Below are positions 25,213-32,308 of a stretch of DNA of 64,000 nt, piece by piece. Each line of letters opens with the position of its first letter. Position 1 is the stretch's first letter. The notes beneath the pieces are model-generated. The model saw only the letters and a list, made by a program, of their open reading frames with translations. It was not told the origin of the DNA and searched no databases. This stretch comes from CAZCEC01 sp964497615 (lineage in GTDB: Bacteria; Chloroflexota; Anaerolineae; Anaerolineales; UBA6663). The translations under genes and the position numbers were made by a program. The stretch is from positions 59,392 to 123,391 of the forward strand of contig CAZCEC010000009.1 of NCBI GenBank assembly GCA_964497615.1. Direction: 5' to 3'.

Positions 25213-26253
25213 ATGGCCTACAAAGTCCTCGACGATAGTGATATCAAGGATTGGAACACCGAGTATCAGCGGCTGACGCAGGCGTTGGCCGGCGAGAACG
25301 ATGAGGGCGAACGCGCCAAACTGACGGCTCAATTGCAGTCGCTCGGCACGCAGGTTGAAGAGCACTTGAACGGCGTGGGTCGCCAAATCCGCGCCTACTA
25401 CGGCCAGCACAGCAAGAAGGTTGACAACTGGCTGCGCATGTCGGAGCGAGCCATCAAGGAAGCGCGCAAGGCGGCACAGGCCTACAAGAAGGACACCACC
25501 AAGGGAATGCCGGCCCAGATCCAGCAGGCGGCGGACGATATGCGGCTGTGGGTCAAGGCCATTACGGACGATGCCCAGGACTTTGGCGCGGCATGGTTCG
25601 GCTATCGGGCCAACATGGCCAGCAACGTGCCCGATAAGTATCAGTCCGGCTTCAAGACACTGCGCGCGAAGGTGATGGAAGACCAAAAGTCCATCACCAT
25701 CACCAAGGCCAAAATTCAGGGCTATGTGTCTGAGGCGGAAGGCCTGCTGAAAGTTGCGGCCAAGGCCACCATGAAGGCCAGCATCAAAGCCGGCACCGGC
25801 GCCCAGCGCGACATCGCGTTGGCGCAGCAGGATGCGCGCGACCTGGCGGCCCAGATGGCGACCGAGCTTGACGAGCTGCGCAACCCGCGCGGCCTGGCCA
25901 CCCAGCCAGCCGCCATTACCAACGGCATGCAGATGGCCAAGGCTGATGCCAAGAACAAGGCCTTCACCAGGACCCCTGCCAATGTGGCAACGGTCAACGC
26001 CCGCAAGAAGACCTTTGAGAGCGGCATCAAGCTCATGCGGACCAAGGCCGCCAGCATGGAAAAGCTGCTGGCCACCAAGACCAAGGGTTTCCGCAACCGC
26101 GAGTTGAGCGACCCGGTGGTGAAGGCTGAGATCAAGAAGGCCCAGCGCAGCCTGAAGGACGCCCAGGCCGACCTGAAGGTGAGCGAGACCGAAGCGAAGA
26201 AGGGCCGCGACGCCATCGCCGAAATCGAGAAGCGCTGGGCGAAGAAGAAGTAA
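25213..26253 (+). CDS. Lys-rich, helical/coiled-coil protein of unknown function
   Basis: A 346-residue, highly charged and largely helical protein rich in Lys, Ala, Gln and Asp, unlike its Pro/Leu/Arg-rich neighbours. Heptad-like stretches cover residues ~10-60, ~75-120, ~165-235 and ~285-346, the last ending RWAKKK. No signal peptide, membrane segment, enzyme motif or Cys is seen. It has its own near-consensus promoter and a good GAGGAA ribosome site, so it may be strongly expressed. I do not recognise the family; a structural or nucleic-acid-associated role would fit the composition but is not shown. Confidence 0.75.
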   Translation: MAYKVLDDSDIKDWNTEYQRLTQALAGENDEGERAKLTAQLQSLGTQVEEHLNGVGRQIRAYYGQHSKKVDNWLRMSERAIKEARKAAQAYKKDTTKGMPAQIQQAADDMRLWVKAITDDAQDFGAAWFGYRANMASNVPDKYQSGFKTLRAKVMEDQKSITITKAKIQGYVSEAEGLLKVAAKATMKASIKAGTGAQRDIALAQQDARDLAAQMATELDELRNPRGLATQPAAITNGMQMAKADAKNKAFTRTPANVATVNARKKTFESGIKLMRTKAASMEKLLATKTKGFRNRELSDPVVKAEIKKAQRSLKDAQADLKVSETEAKKGRDAIAEIEKRWAKKK

Positions 26254-26265
26254 CCCGCCGCACGC

Positions 26266-26282
26266 CGCTTGCCTGGCAAGCG
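26266..26282 (+). terminator. 8-bp hairpin downstream of the Lys-rich gene
   Basis: CGCTTGCC and GGCAAGCG (26266-26273 and 26275-26282) form a perfect palindrome around one base, 12 bp after the stop at 26253. There is no T-run, so termination is uncertain. Confidence 0.4.
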
Positions 26283-26321
26283 CCAAGGACTGCGGGGCCT
26301 GTGCCCTGCCGCCCGGAGACC

Positions 26322-26687
26322 ATGTCTGCTCAACAGTTCCCCATCTACACCACCCGCGGCGACTGGGCCGCCATGCTCATCGGCCGCTTTCTCTACAATA
26401 CCCTGGGCGAGTGGATCGGCTGGATCGACGCCCAAGGCCAGGTCTTCAACGTGCGCGGCATGTACGTCGGCTGGCTCAATCGCGATTTCCGCGTCCTCAG
26501 CAAGCGCTCGCTGGGCACACACCCGCGCCGCGACCCGCCGCCACGTCAGCCGCGGGTGCGCCTGCCCAACAGCGTCCCCCTGCCGCCCCTCATGTCCGAC
26601 CTCACCTACGACACCATTGATGTCTTCGAAGAAGCCGCCTTCCGCCTCGACCCGCTGGACATGGATCAGGTCCAGGACATTGACTAA
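26322..26687 (+). CDS. Small 4-fold beta-flower-like protein
   Basis: A 121-residue protein. Its first ~65 residues hold four short beta-hairpin repeats with the pattern I/L-Y-x-x-x-G-x-W/x-(I/V)-G: IYTTRGDWAAMLIGR, LYNTLGEWIGWIDA, VFNVRGMYVGWLN. This resembles the '4-fold beta flower' family, whose function is unknown. The rest is a Pro/Arg-rich linker and an acidic tail. The ATG at 26322 follows GGAG. Its stop overlaps the proposed TTG start of the thioesterase, so the two may be co-translated. Confidence 0.6.
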   Translation: MSAQQFPIYTTRGDWAAMLIGRFLYNTLGEWIGWIDAQGQVFNVRGMYVGWLNRDFRVLSKRSLGTHPRRDPPPRQPRVRLPNSVPLPPLMSDLTYDTIDVFEEAAFRLDPLDMDQVQDID

Positions 26688-27192
26688 CCCGCCCCCGCCC
26701 CAAGGCCCCGACCAGACCCCGCGCCGGGTGCCCGACTCGCGTGTGTTCCTGGCGCAGCTCATGGGCCCCGGCGAGGCCAATCTGCACGGCAACGTCCATG
26801 GCGGCCACATCATGAAGCTGATGGACGAGGCGGGCGCATCGGTCGCCATCCGCCATGCACGGCGCGAGGTCGTCACCGTAGCCGTGGACCAGGTGCTCTT
26901 TCGCGAGCCCATTCACCTGGGCGATCTGGTCACGCTGACCAGCGAATTGACTTACGTGGGCCGCAGCTCGATGGAGGTTCGCATCGAGGTCTCCGCCGAG
27001 AATCTGCTCACGGGCGAAACCACCCACACCAACACCGCCTACTTCGTCTACGTCGCCCTTGGCCCCGACGGCCGCCCCGCCGCCGTGCCGCCCCTCCTGC
27101 TGGAAACCGACGAGGAGCGCCGCAACTGGGAGGCCGCCAAGGAGCGCCAGGCCTACCGGCTGGCCCAGCGCGACCGCCAGGCGAGCGCCTAG
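26680..27192 (+). CDS. Hotdog-fold acyl-CoA thioesterase
   Basis: About 170 residues with a hotdog domain of the YciA/BFIT type: ANLHGNVHGGHIMKLMDEAGASVAIRHARREVVTVAVDQVLFREPIHLGDLVTLTSELTYVGRSSMEVRIEV, including the conserved N/H-G-(N/T)-V-x-G-G-x-x-M-x-x-(M/I)-D-E phrase. It would hydrolyse acyl-CoA. Start choice is uncertain: TTG at 26680 has AGG upstream and overlaps the previous stop, while GTG at 26728 gives a shorter N terminus. The C terminus is a charged helix (EERRNWEAAKERQAYRLAQRDRQ). Confidence 0.82.
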   Translation: MTNPPPPQGPDQTPRRVPDSRVFLAQLMGPGEANLHGNVHGGHIMKLMDEAGASVAIRHARREVVTVAVDQVLFREPIHLGDLVTLTSELTYVGRSSMEVRIEVSAENLLTGETTHTNTAYFVYVALGPDGRPAAVPPLLLETDEERRNWEAAKERQAYRLAQRDRQASA

Positions 27193-27194
27193 CC

Positions 27195-28352
27195 GTGCCC
27201 ATCCCGTCCTCCCTCAAGGACCTCATCGAGCAGGCGTCGGCCCAGCGCTTCCTGCGCGTCGCCTCCCCCGAGCCGCGCAGCCTGGCCGAGCCCCATCCCT
27301 TCCCTTTCCTCGCCCTGGTGGCCCAGCGCGAGATGAAGCTGGCCCTGCTGCTGGCCCTCATCAACCCCGGCATCAGCGGCGTGCTGCTGGTGGGCCCGCG
27401 CGGTACTGGCAAGACCACCGCCGTCCGCAGCCTGTCGGACCTGCTGCCCCTGGTCAACCGCTCGGCCTGCCCCTACGGCTGCCTGCCCGAGGACGTCGAA
27501 ACCGGCGGCCTGGATGCCGTCTGCCCGGACTGCGCCAAGAAGTACGGCCAGGGCGACCCGCTCACCTTTCCCGACCCGGTGCGGCTGGTGGAGCTCCCCC
27601 TGCACGCGCGCCTGGAAGACGTGGTCGGCGGGTTGGACGACCGTGGCACGCAGACCAACCGCATGGCCCTGCGGCGTGGCATCCTCAGCCACGCCGACCA
27701 GAACCTGCTCTACATTGACGAAGTTAATTTGTTGCCGGATGCCATCAGCGATGCGATCCTCGACGCCGCCGCGCAGGGGGTCTATACCGTCCGGCAGGGC
27801 GCTCTGGCCGCCACCTATCGCTCGCGCTTCGGCCTCATCGGCTCGCTCAACCCCGAGGAGGGCCGCCTGCGCCCGCAGATCCTCGACCGCTTTGGCCTGC
27901 GGGTGGTGGTGCGCGGCCTGGCCGACCCCGCCGAACGGCTGGAGGCCTATCATCGCGTGCGCGCCTATGCCGCCAGCCCCCAGGCCTTTATCGCCGCCTA
28001 TGCCGACCAGACCCTGGCCGCGCGCGACGAGATTCAATCCGCCCGCCAGCGCCTGCCCGACGTGCGCCTGAGCCCCGCCGCCGAACGGGCCGGGCTGGAG
28101 CTGGTGCGCCGCCTGGGCGTGGATTCGCTCCGGGCCGAGATCACCCTGTTCGAGGCCGCCCGCGCTATGGCCGCCGCCGATGACCGCCTAAGCGCCGAAG
28201 CAGCCGACATCCGCGAGGCCGCGCCGCTGGCCCTGCGGCTGCGCCGTTCGCCCTTCATGCACGAATACTTCACGGCGCAATCGCAAGAGGAAACCGACAT
28301 CCAGACGATGCTCGATTCCGTCCTGCCCGCCTCCAGCACACCACCAGGGTAA
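27195..28352 (+). CDS. Magnesium-chelatase subunit I-like AAA+ ATPase
   Basis: A 385-residue AAA+ ATPase similar to BchI/ChlI. Walker A is GPRGTGKTT (residues 67-75), Walker B LLYIDEVNLL (D175-E176), then GLIGSLNPEEGRLRPQILDRFGLRV (sensor region). Between them is a four-Cys insertion (CPYGC at 92-96, CPDC at 110-113) that could bind zinc and occurs in some ChlI-like proteins. It starts at a GTG 3 bp after the thioesterase. No ChlD or ChlH partner is nearby, so magnesium chelation for (bacterio)chlorophyll cannot be assumed. A MoxR-like remodelling role is an alternative. Confidence 0.8.
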   Translation: MPIPSSLKDLIEQASAQRFLRVASPEPRSLAEPHPFPFLALVAQREMKLALLLALINPGISGVLLVGPRGTGKTTAVRSLSDLLPLVNRSACPYGCLPEDVETGGLDAVCPDCAKKYGQGDPLTFPDPVRLVELPLHARLEDVVGGLDDRGTQTNRMALRRGILSHADQNLLYIDEVNLLPDAISDAILDAAAQGVYTVRQGALAATYRSRFGLIGSLNPEEGRLRPQILDRFGLRVVVRGLADPAERLEAYHRVRAYAASPQAFIAAYADQTLAARDEIQSARQRLPDVRLSPAAERAGLELVRRLGVDSLRAEITLFEAARAMAAADDRLSAEAADIREAAPLALRLRRSPFMHEYFTAQSQEETDIQTMLDSVLPASSTPPG

Positions 28353-28366
28353 GCCTTCGAGCACTG

Positions 28367-28401
28367 TTCATCCTTCATCCTTCATCCTTCATCCTTCATC
28401 C
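28367..28401. repeat. Five tandem TTCATCC heptamers
   Basis: Five perfect copies of TTCATCC fill 28367-28401, between the ATPase stop (28352) and the ATG at 28409. Imperfect copies of the same heptamer lie upstream of the polyprenyl synthase gene at 36615-36635. Confidence 0.9.
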
Positions 28402-28408
28402 GTCGCCC

Positions 28409-29092
28409 ATGCGCCTCCCCCGCCTCGCCCTCCTCCTCGCCGCCATCGGCTATTGGCTCCCCTGGCTCACCCACCCCGCCGCGGCCTTGCGCCTCAACGG
28501 CTATGAATTGTCGGAGTGGATCACATTCCTGCCGGGCGTGCGCGATGGCAGCCTGTCGCTCACCCGGCTCCAGTTCTTGCTGCCCCTGGCCGGCCTGGCC
28601 CTGCTGTGCGCCCTGGTCGCCATCCGGCCCGCCCAGCGGCTGGCCCTGCCGCCATTGGGCGCTGGGGCGCGCCCGCCCGCCGCCCCGCGCACCGGTCTGG
28701 CCGCCTTGTTGCCTTCTGTCGGCGGCCTCGCTGGCTGGGTGACTCTGCTGGCCGGCCTCATCTTCGCCTTCGTGGTGCTGCCGCCCTACCCCTACCTGCT
28801 CACGGCCCATGCCGACCCGGAGTTCCGGCCCCAACTCATCGTCGCCATTTTCACCGTTCTGGCCTTTGTCGTGCTGGTGTACCTTCCGGCTGACCTGAAT
28901 GCCGTGGTGCAGATCGTCCTGGCGATGGCGGCCATCGCCAGCGCGGTGCCGCCGCTGCTGGCGGTGCGCCCGGCCGCCAACGAAGTGCTCGGCGCGGCGT
29001 GGCCGTTGGGCCTGGGGTGGCCCCTGCTGCTGGCTGGGCTGGCCGGGTTGGCGTGGCTCGCCCTAAGGCGGCTGTTTAGCCCGCGGACGTAG
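28409..29092 (+). CDS. Polytopic membrane protein of unknown function
   Basis: A 227-residue protein with about six hydrophobic segments. The first begins MRLPRLALLLAAIGYWLPWLTH and is followed by a conserved-looking loop (LRLNGYELSEWITFLPGV), a form I associate with small Chloroflexota membrane proteins but cannot name. A Pro/Arg-rich cytoplasmic loop (residues ~75-95) splits the helices. The start lies 7 bp after the heptamer array, leaving no room for an ordinary ribosome site outside the repeats. Confidence 0.6.
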   Translation: MRLPRLALLLAAIGYWLPWLTHPAAALRLNGYELSEWITFLPGVRDGSLSLTRLQFLLPLAGLALLCALVAIRPAQRLALPPLGAGARPPAAPRTGLAALLPSVGGLAGWVTLLAGLIFAFVVLPPYPYLLTAHADPEFRPQLIVAIFTVLAFVVLVYLPADLNAVVQIVLAMAAIASAVPPLLAVRPAANEVLGAAWPLGLGWPLLLAGLAGLAWLALRRLFSPRT

Positions 29093-29093
29093 A

Positions 29094-29124
29094 CTGCAAC
29101 TTTTCGAGGCCCGACCCTGTAGTA
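29094..29124 (+). promoter_or_regulatory. Candidate ECF promoter of the sigma/anti-sigma operon
   Basis: CTGCAACTTTTC, 10 nt, then CCTGTAGTA. The AAC (-35) and GTA (-10) cores are 18 nt apart, as in ECF promoters of the AAC/CGTA type. The same words, with the same spacing, occur at 31717-31747. The predicted transcript start lies only a few bases before the ATG at 29135, so the sigma mRNA may be nearly leaderless. Confidence 0.65.
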
Positions 29125-29134
29125 CAGATGATAG

Positions 29135-29686
29135 ATGCTCGACACGAGCGATCCAGCCCTGGTACGGCGCACCCGCGCGGGCGAGGCGCAGGCCTTCGGC
29201 GAACTCGTCCAGCGTTACCAGCAGTCCGTCTTTGGCGTGTGCTACCGGCTACTGGGCGACCGGGCCGAGGCGGAAGACCTCACCCAGGAGGCGTTTATCC
29301 GGGCCTATCAGCGTCTCGATAGTTTCAACCTCAGTCGGCCGTTTGGCCCGTGGATGCGCAAGCTGGCCGCCAATGTGTGCCTCAACCATCTCCAGCTTCG
29401 CCGGCAAATCCATCTGCCGCTGGATGATGAACTGGAGGCCAGCACTGAAACGCCGTCCGCGAGCGACCCGGCGGCGGAGATTGAATCCACCGAGCAGACC
29501 GAAGCAATCCGCGCCGCCCTGCTGCGCCTGCCGCCCCACTACCGCGCCGTGGTGGAGTTGCGTCACTTTCAGGAGTTGAGCTACGCCGACATTGCCGCTG
29601 CCCTGGATTTGCCGGTCAGCGACGTCAAGAGCCACCTCTTTCGGGCCCGCAAACTGCTCGCCCAGCACCTCGCCGCCAGCCTGTGA
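29135..29686 (+). CDS. ECF-type RNA polymerase sigma factor (second of two)
   Basis: A 183-residue ECF sigma factor. Region 2 covers residues ~22-95 (FGELVQRYQQSVFGVCYRLLGDRAEAEDLTQEAFIRAYQRLDSF, PWMRKLAANVCLNHLQ) and region 4 ~125-180 (LPPHYRAVVELRHFQELSYADIAAALDLPVSDVKSHLFRARKLL). The anti-sigma gene begins at its stop. An ECF-type promoter motif directly upstream suggests it activates its own operon. The same motif precedes the membrane protein gene at 31782. Confidence 0.92.
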   Translation: MLDTSDPALVRRTRAGEAQAFGELVQRYQQSVFGVCYRLLGDRAEAEDLTQEAFIRAYQRLDSFNLSRPFGPWMRKLAANVCLNHLQLRRQIHLPLDDELEASTETPSASDPAAEIESTEQTEAIRAALLRLPPHYRAVVELRHFQELSYADIAAALDLPVSDVKSHLFRARKLLAQHLAASL

Positions 29687-29691
29687 CGCCT

Positions 29692-30321
29692 ATGAGCCAC
29701 CTCACCGACGAAACCCTGAACGAGTACCTCGACGAGGCCCTGCCGCCCGCCGCGCGCGCCGCCGCCGCCGCTCACCTCGCCGATTGTGCCGCGTGTGTGG
29801 CCCGCCTCGCCTCGCTCCAGGGCGTAGTTGCGCGGTTCGAGATGTTGCATGTGCCCGCCCTGTCTCGCGATCTGTCGGCAGGCGTGCTAAGGGCCATCGC
29901 CCAGCCGAATGCCCCCGCGCCGCGGCCTGCCCTGCGGCCCGCGCTCAACTGGGTCTTTGCCGCCCAGGTCGTGGCCGCGCTGCTCCTGTTGGCGGTGGCC
30001 TGGCCGGTGGTGTCTTCATTGGCCTCCGCCTGGCTCAACACTGGAACAGGGTTCGGGCTGGGGCTCCGCGAGGCGCTGGCCGAAGTACAGGCGTGGTTCG
30101 CCTTTATCGCCGACCCGGCGCGCGCCGTGGAGCAGGGCTGGGCCGGTCTGCGCGGCTGGTGGCTTGAATTGGGGGCCACCGTAGACTTGAGTTGGCCGGC
30201 CGCTGCTTTGGGGCCGGTCGAGGCGGGCCTGCTGGCGGCGGCCGCCCTCGGCCTGTGGCTGGTGGGCAACGGCCTGCTGCTGCGCCAGCCGATATCCACC
30301 TTCCTGCGGAGACGTTCATGA
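29692..30321 (+). CDS. Membrane-anchored anti-sigma factor (zf-HC2)
   Basis: A 209-residue protein. The N-terminal HC2 finger is HLADCAACVARL near residues 28-39, after LTDETLNEYLDEALPPAARAAAAAHL. A membrane segment spans ~85-110, an extracytoplasmic part follows, and a second hydrophobic segment lies near 175-195, so there are probably two membrane helices. It should sequester the ECF sigma factor encoded just before it. A GTG at 29683 overlapping the sigma stop is an alternative start. Confidence 0.82.
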   Translation: MSHLTDETLNEYLDEALPPAARAAAAAHLADCAACVARLASLQGVVARFEMLHVPALSRDLSAGVLRAIAQPNAPAPRPALRPALNWVFAAQVVAALLLLAVAWPVVSSLASAWLNTGTGFGLGLREALAEVQAWFAFIADPARAVEQGWAGLRGWWLELGATVDLSWPAAALGPVEAGLLAAAALGLWLVGNGLLLRQPISTFLRRRS

Positions 30322-30803
30322 ACGAGCTTACGCGCCTGGTCGCAGTGGCGGTCGCCGGGGCCGTCAGCCTGGCTGCCTTCTTCGTTGTCGTGGCCGCCCT
30401 CTTTCCAGACCGGGTGGCCCGCGCCCGCGCCGCGGCGGGCCGCGCGCCGGGCCGGTCGTTCTTTATTGGCCTCGTCAACGCGGTATTCTTCTTTGCATTG
30501 ATCCTCGCGCTGCAAGCCATCGCCACTGCCACCGGCATCCAGTTGTTCGGCATTCCGGCGGTCCTCCTGCTGGCGCTGGTGTGCATCGCCACGCTGCTTG
30601 GGCTGGGAGGCGTCGTCCAGCTAGTGGGTGAACGTGTGCTGCCAGAGCGCGGCCACTACCTGCGCGTCGCGGCCGGCGCTGTGGTCATCGGCGCGGGCTG
30701 CGCCCTGCCGTTCGCGGGCTGGTTTGCGCTGCTGCCGTACGTTGCAATCCTGGGCCTGGGCGCATTCGCCCTGAGCTTCTTTGAGCCATCCAAGACTCCG
30801 TAA
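30318..30803 (+). CDS. Four-helix membrane protein of the sigma operon (paralogue A)
   Basis: A 161-residue protein with four membrane segments and the pattern LFPDRVARARAAAGRAPGRSFFIGLVNAVFFF, a central LLGLGGVVQLVGERVLPERG loop, and a C-terminal hairpin ALPFAGWFALLPYVAILGLGAFALSFF. The same scheme recurs in the 172-residue protein at 31782, so the two are paralogues. Its ATG overlaps the anti-sigma stop (ATGA), indicating translational coupling. Family name and function are unknown. Location suggests it responds to, or sets, the envelope state sensed by the sigma/anti-sigma pair. Confidence 0.7.
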   Translation: MNELTRLVAVAVAGAVSLAAFFVVVAALFPDRVARARAAAGRAPGRSFFIGLVNAVFFFALILALQAIATATGIQLFGIPAVLLLALVCIATLLGLGGVVQLVGERVLPERGHYLRVAAGAVVIGAGCALPFAGWFALLPYVAILGLGAFALSFFEPSKTP

Positions 30804-30805
30804 GC

Positions 30806-31618
30806 ATGTTCTGGAAGCGAAAGCCCCGCCCACGCCAACCGCCTGCCGACTCGGAACTGGCCGCGCTTCAGGCCTCCCTCTCCGAGCGGCAGGAGAGGGT
30901 GGCGTCGCTGGAACTCGACCTGCTGAACTCGCGCCTCGAGATGGCCGAGTTCAACGCCGAGCTTGAGCGCCGGCTGGGCCACTACCAGCGCCGCCTGGAG
31001 GCGTTGAGCGCCGATATCGCCGAGGCGCGCCGCCTGTCGGCCCGCCGCACCCTGTGGGGCGACCGCGCCGACTCGCCCGACTTGCCCGATGACTCCGTCG
31101 CCCAATATCAGCGCATGTGGGGCGTTGGCCCTGCGCCCGATCTGCCCGCGCCCCCGCCCGCGCCGCCCGCGCCCGACTCGGCCACTGACGCCGAACTGAA
31201 GCGCCTCTACCGCCTGTTAGCCAAGCGCCTGCACCCCGACCTGACAACTGATCCGCTTGAGAAGGAGCGCCGCGCCGGCCTCATGGCGGAAGTCAACTCC
31301 GCCTACGGCGCGCGCGACCTGGCCGCCCTGCGCCGCCTGGCCGAAGCGCCCGATGCGGCGCCTGAACCGCCGCCCCCGCCGCGACCCCCCACCCGTGCGG
31401 AAACCCTGGCCGCCCTCCAGACCGAGATTGAGCGCCTGGATGCGCTGGCCCTCGACCTCGAACAGCAACTCGACGCATTGGCCGCCACCCCGGCGGTGCA
31501 GCTCAAGCTCGAAGCCACCTTTGCCCGCCGCGCCGGGCGCGACCTCATCGCCGAAATGGCCCTCGACCTCCAGGCAGATATCCGCCGCGCCGAAGCCGAC
31601 CTCGCCGCCCTTCGATAA
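30806..31618 (+). CDS. Coiled-coil protein with a divergent J-domain
   Basis: A 270-residue protein. Residues ~15-80 form a coiled coil (LAALQASLSERQERVASLELDLLNSRLEMAEFNAELERRL). Residues ~128-170 look like helices II-III of a J-domain: LKRLYRLLAKRLHPDLTTDPLEKERRAGLMAEVNSAYGARDL, with HPD at 143-145. A Pro-rich spacer follows, then a second coiled coil at ~195-270. J-domains stimulate DnaK-type chaperones. It begins 3 bp after the membrane protein and closes the sigma-factor operon, suggesting a link between an envelope response and chaperone recruitment (inference). Confidence 0.72.
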   Translation: MFWKRKPRPRQPPADSELAALQASLSERQERVASLELDLLNSRLEMAEFNAELERRLGHYQRRLEALSADIAEARRLSARRTLWGDRADSPDLPDDSVAQYQRMWGVGPAPDLPAPPPAPPAPDSATDAELKRLYRLLAKRLHPDLTTDPLEKERRAGLMAEVNSAYGARDLAALRRLAEAPDAAPEPPPPPRPPTRAETLAALQTEIERLDALALDLEQQLDALAATPAVQLKLEATFARRAGRDLIAEMALDLQADIRRAEADLAALR

Positions 31619-31716
31619 CTCAACCAGCCGGCCCGGCCAAACTGCGCAGCGCGGCGGGCGGGCAGTGACGCCATGCGTGGCGAGCCTCTGCCGCTTCAGC
31701 CCGCATCCCAATTGAA

Positions 31717-31747
31717 CTGCAACTTATCCAACGTGGCTCCTGTAATA
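31717..31747 (+). promoter_or_regulatory. Second copy of the ECF-type promoter motif
   Basis: CTGCAACTTATC, 10 nt, then CCTGTAATA: the same words and spacing as at 29094-29124. A start near 31753 leaves a short leader with AAGGAG before the ATG at 31782. Confidence 0.65.
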
Positions 31748-31781
31748 CCAGATAACAACGGTATTCAAAGGAGCATTCCCC

Positions 31782-32300
31782 ATGGCAGACGTTTCCGCGA
31801 TCTTCGGCATCCTGCTTACGTTGGGCATCGTCTTCCCCGGCCTGCTCACGGCCTGGTGGCTGTTGTTCCCCGCCACCGTGGAGCGCGCCCGCCTGCGGCT
31901 GGATCACTCCCCGTGGTCGTGCTTCTGGCTGGGCGGCGTCATCACCGCGGTGCTGGTTGTGCCCGTCGTCATCCTGCTGGCCCTGCCCATCGGCCCGGCC
32001 AAGCTGGCGGGCTGGGGCCTCATTTTCCTGACCCTCACTTTCGCCAGCCTGGGCGCGGCGGGCCTGGCCGCGAAGATGGCTCTCCGCCTCCAGGCGCGCG
32101 GCGAGAACACGGTTGTGTCGCCAGGCGCCTTTGTCCGCGCCGCCATCGCTCTGGAGTTGGCAGCCGCTTTCCCCGTCATCGGCTGGTTCGTCCTCATCCC
32201 ACTTGCCATCGTCACCGCGCTCGGCGCCACGGTATTTGCCCTGCTGCGCTGGGTCCCGGCTCGCGCGCCGGAAACGGCCCCCCGCGCCGTCAGCCTCTAG
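31782..32300 (+). CDS. Four-helix membrane protein (paralogue B)
   Basis: A 172-residue protein with four membrane segments. It shares with the protein at 30318 an LFPxxVxRAR motif after helix 1, an S-x-F-x-x-G-x-(V/I) block, a central LGxxGLxxxxxxRLxxxG loop and a C-terminal FPVIGWFVLIPLAIVTALGATVFALLRW hairpin. It has a strong AAGGAG ribosome site. An ECF-type promoter motif places it in the regulon of the sigma factor at 29135 (inference). Function unknown. Confidence 0.7.
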   Translation: MADVSAIFGILLTLGIVFPGLLTAWWLLFPATVERARLRLDHSPWSCFWLGGVITAVLVVPVVILLALPIGPAKLAGWGLIFLTLTFASLGAAGLAAKMALRLQARGENTVVSPGAFVRAAIALELAAAFPVIGWFVLIPLAIVTALGATVFALLRWVPARAPETAPRAVSL

Positions 32301-32308
32301 CACCCGCC

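Noticed and set aside
28367..28401. Heptamer array as a CRISPR remnant
   Set aside because: The repeats are directly adjacent, with no spacers.
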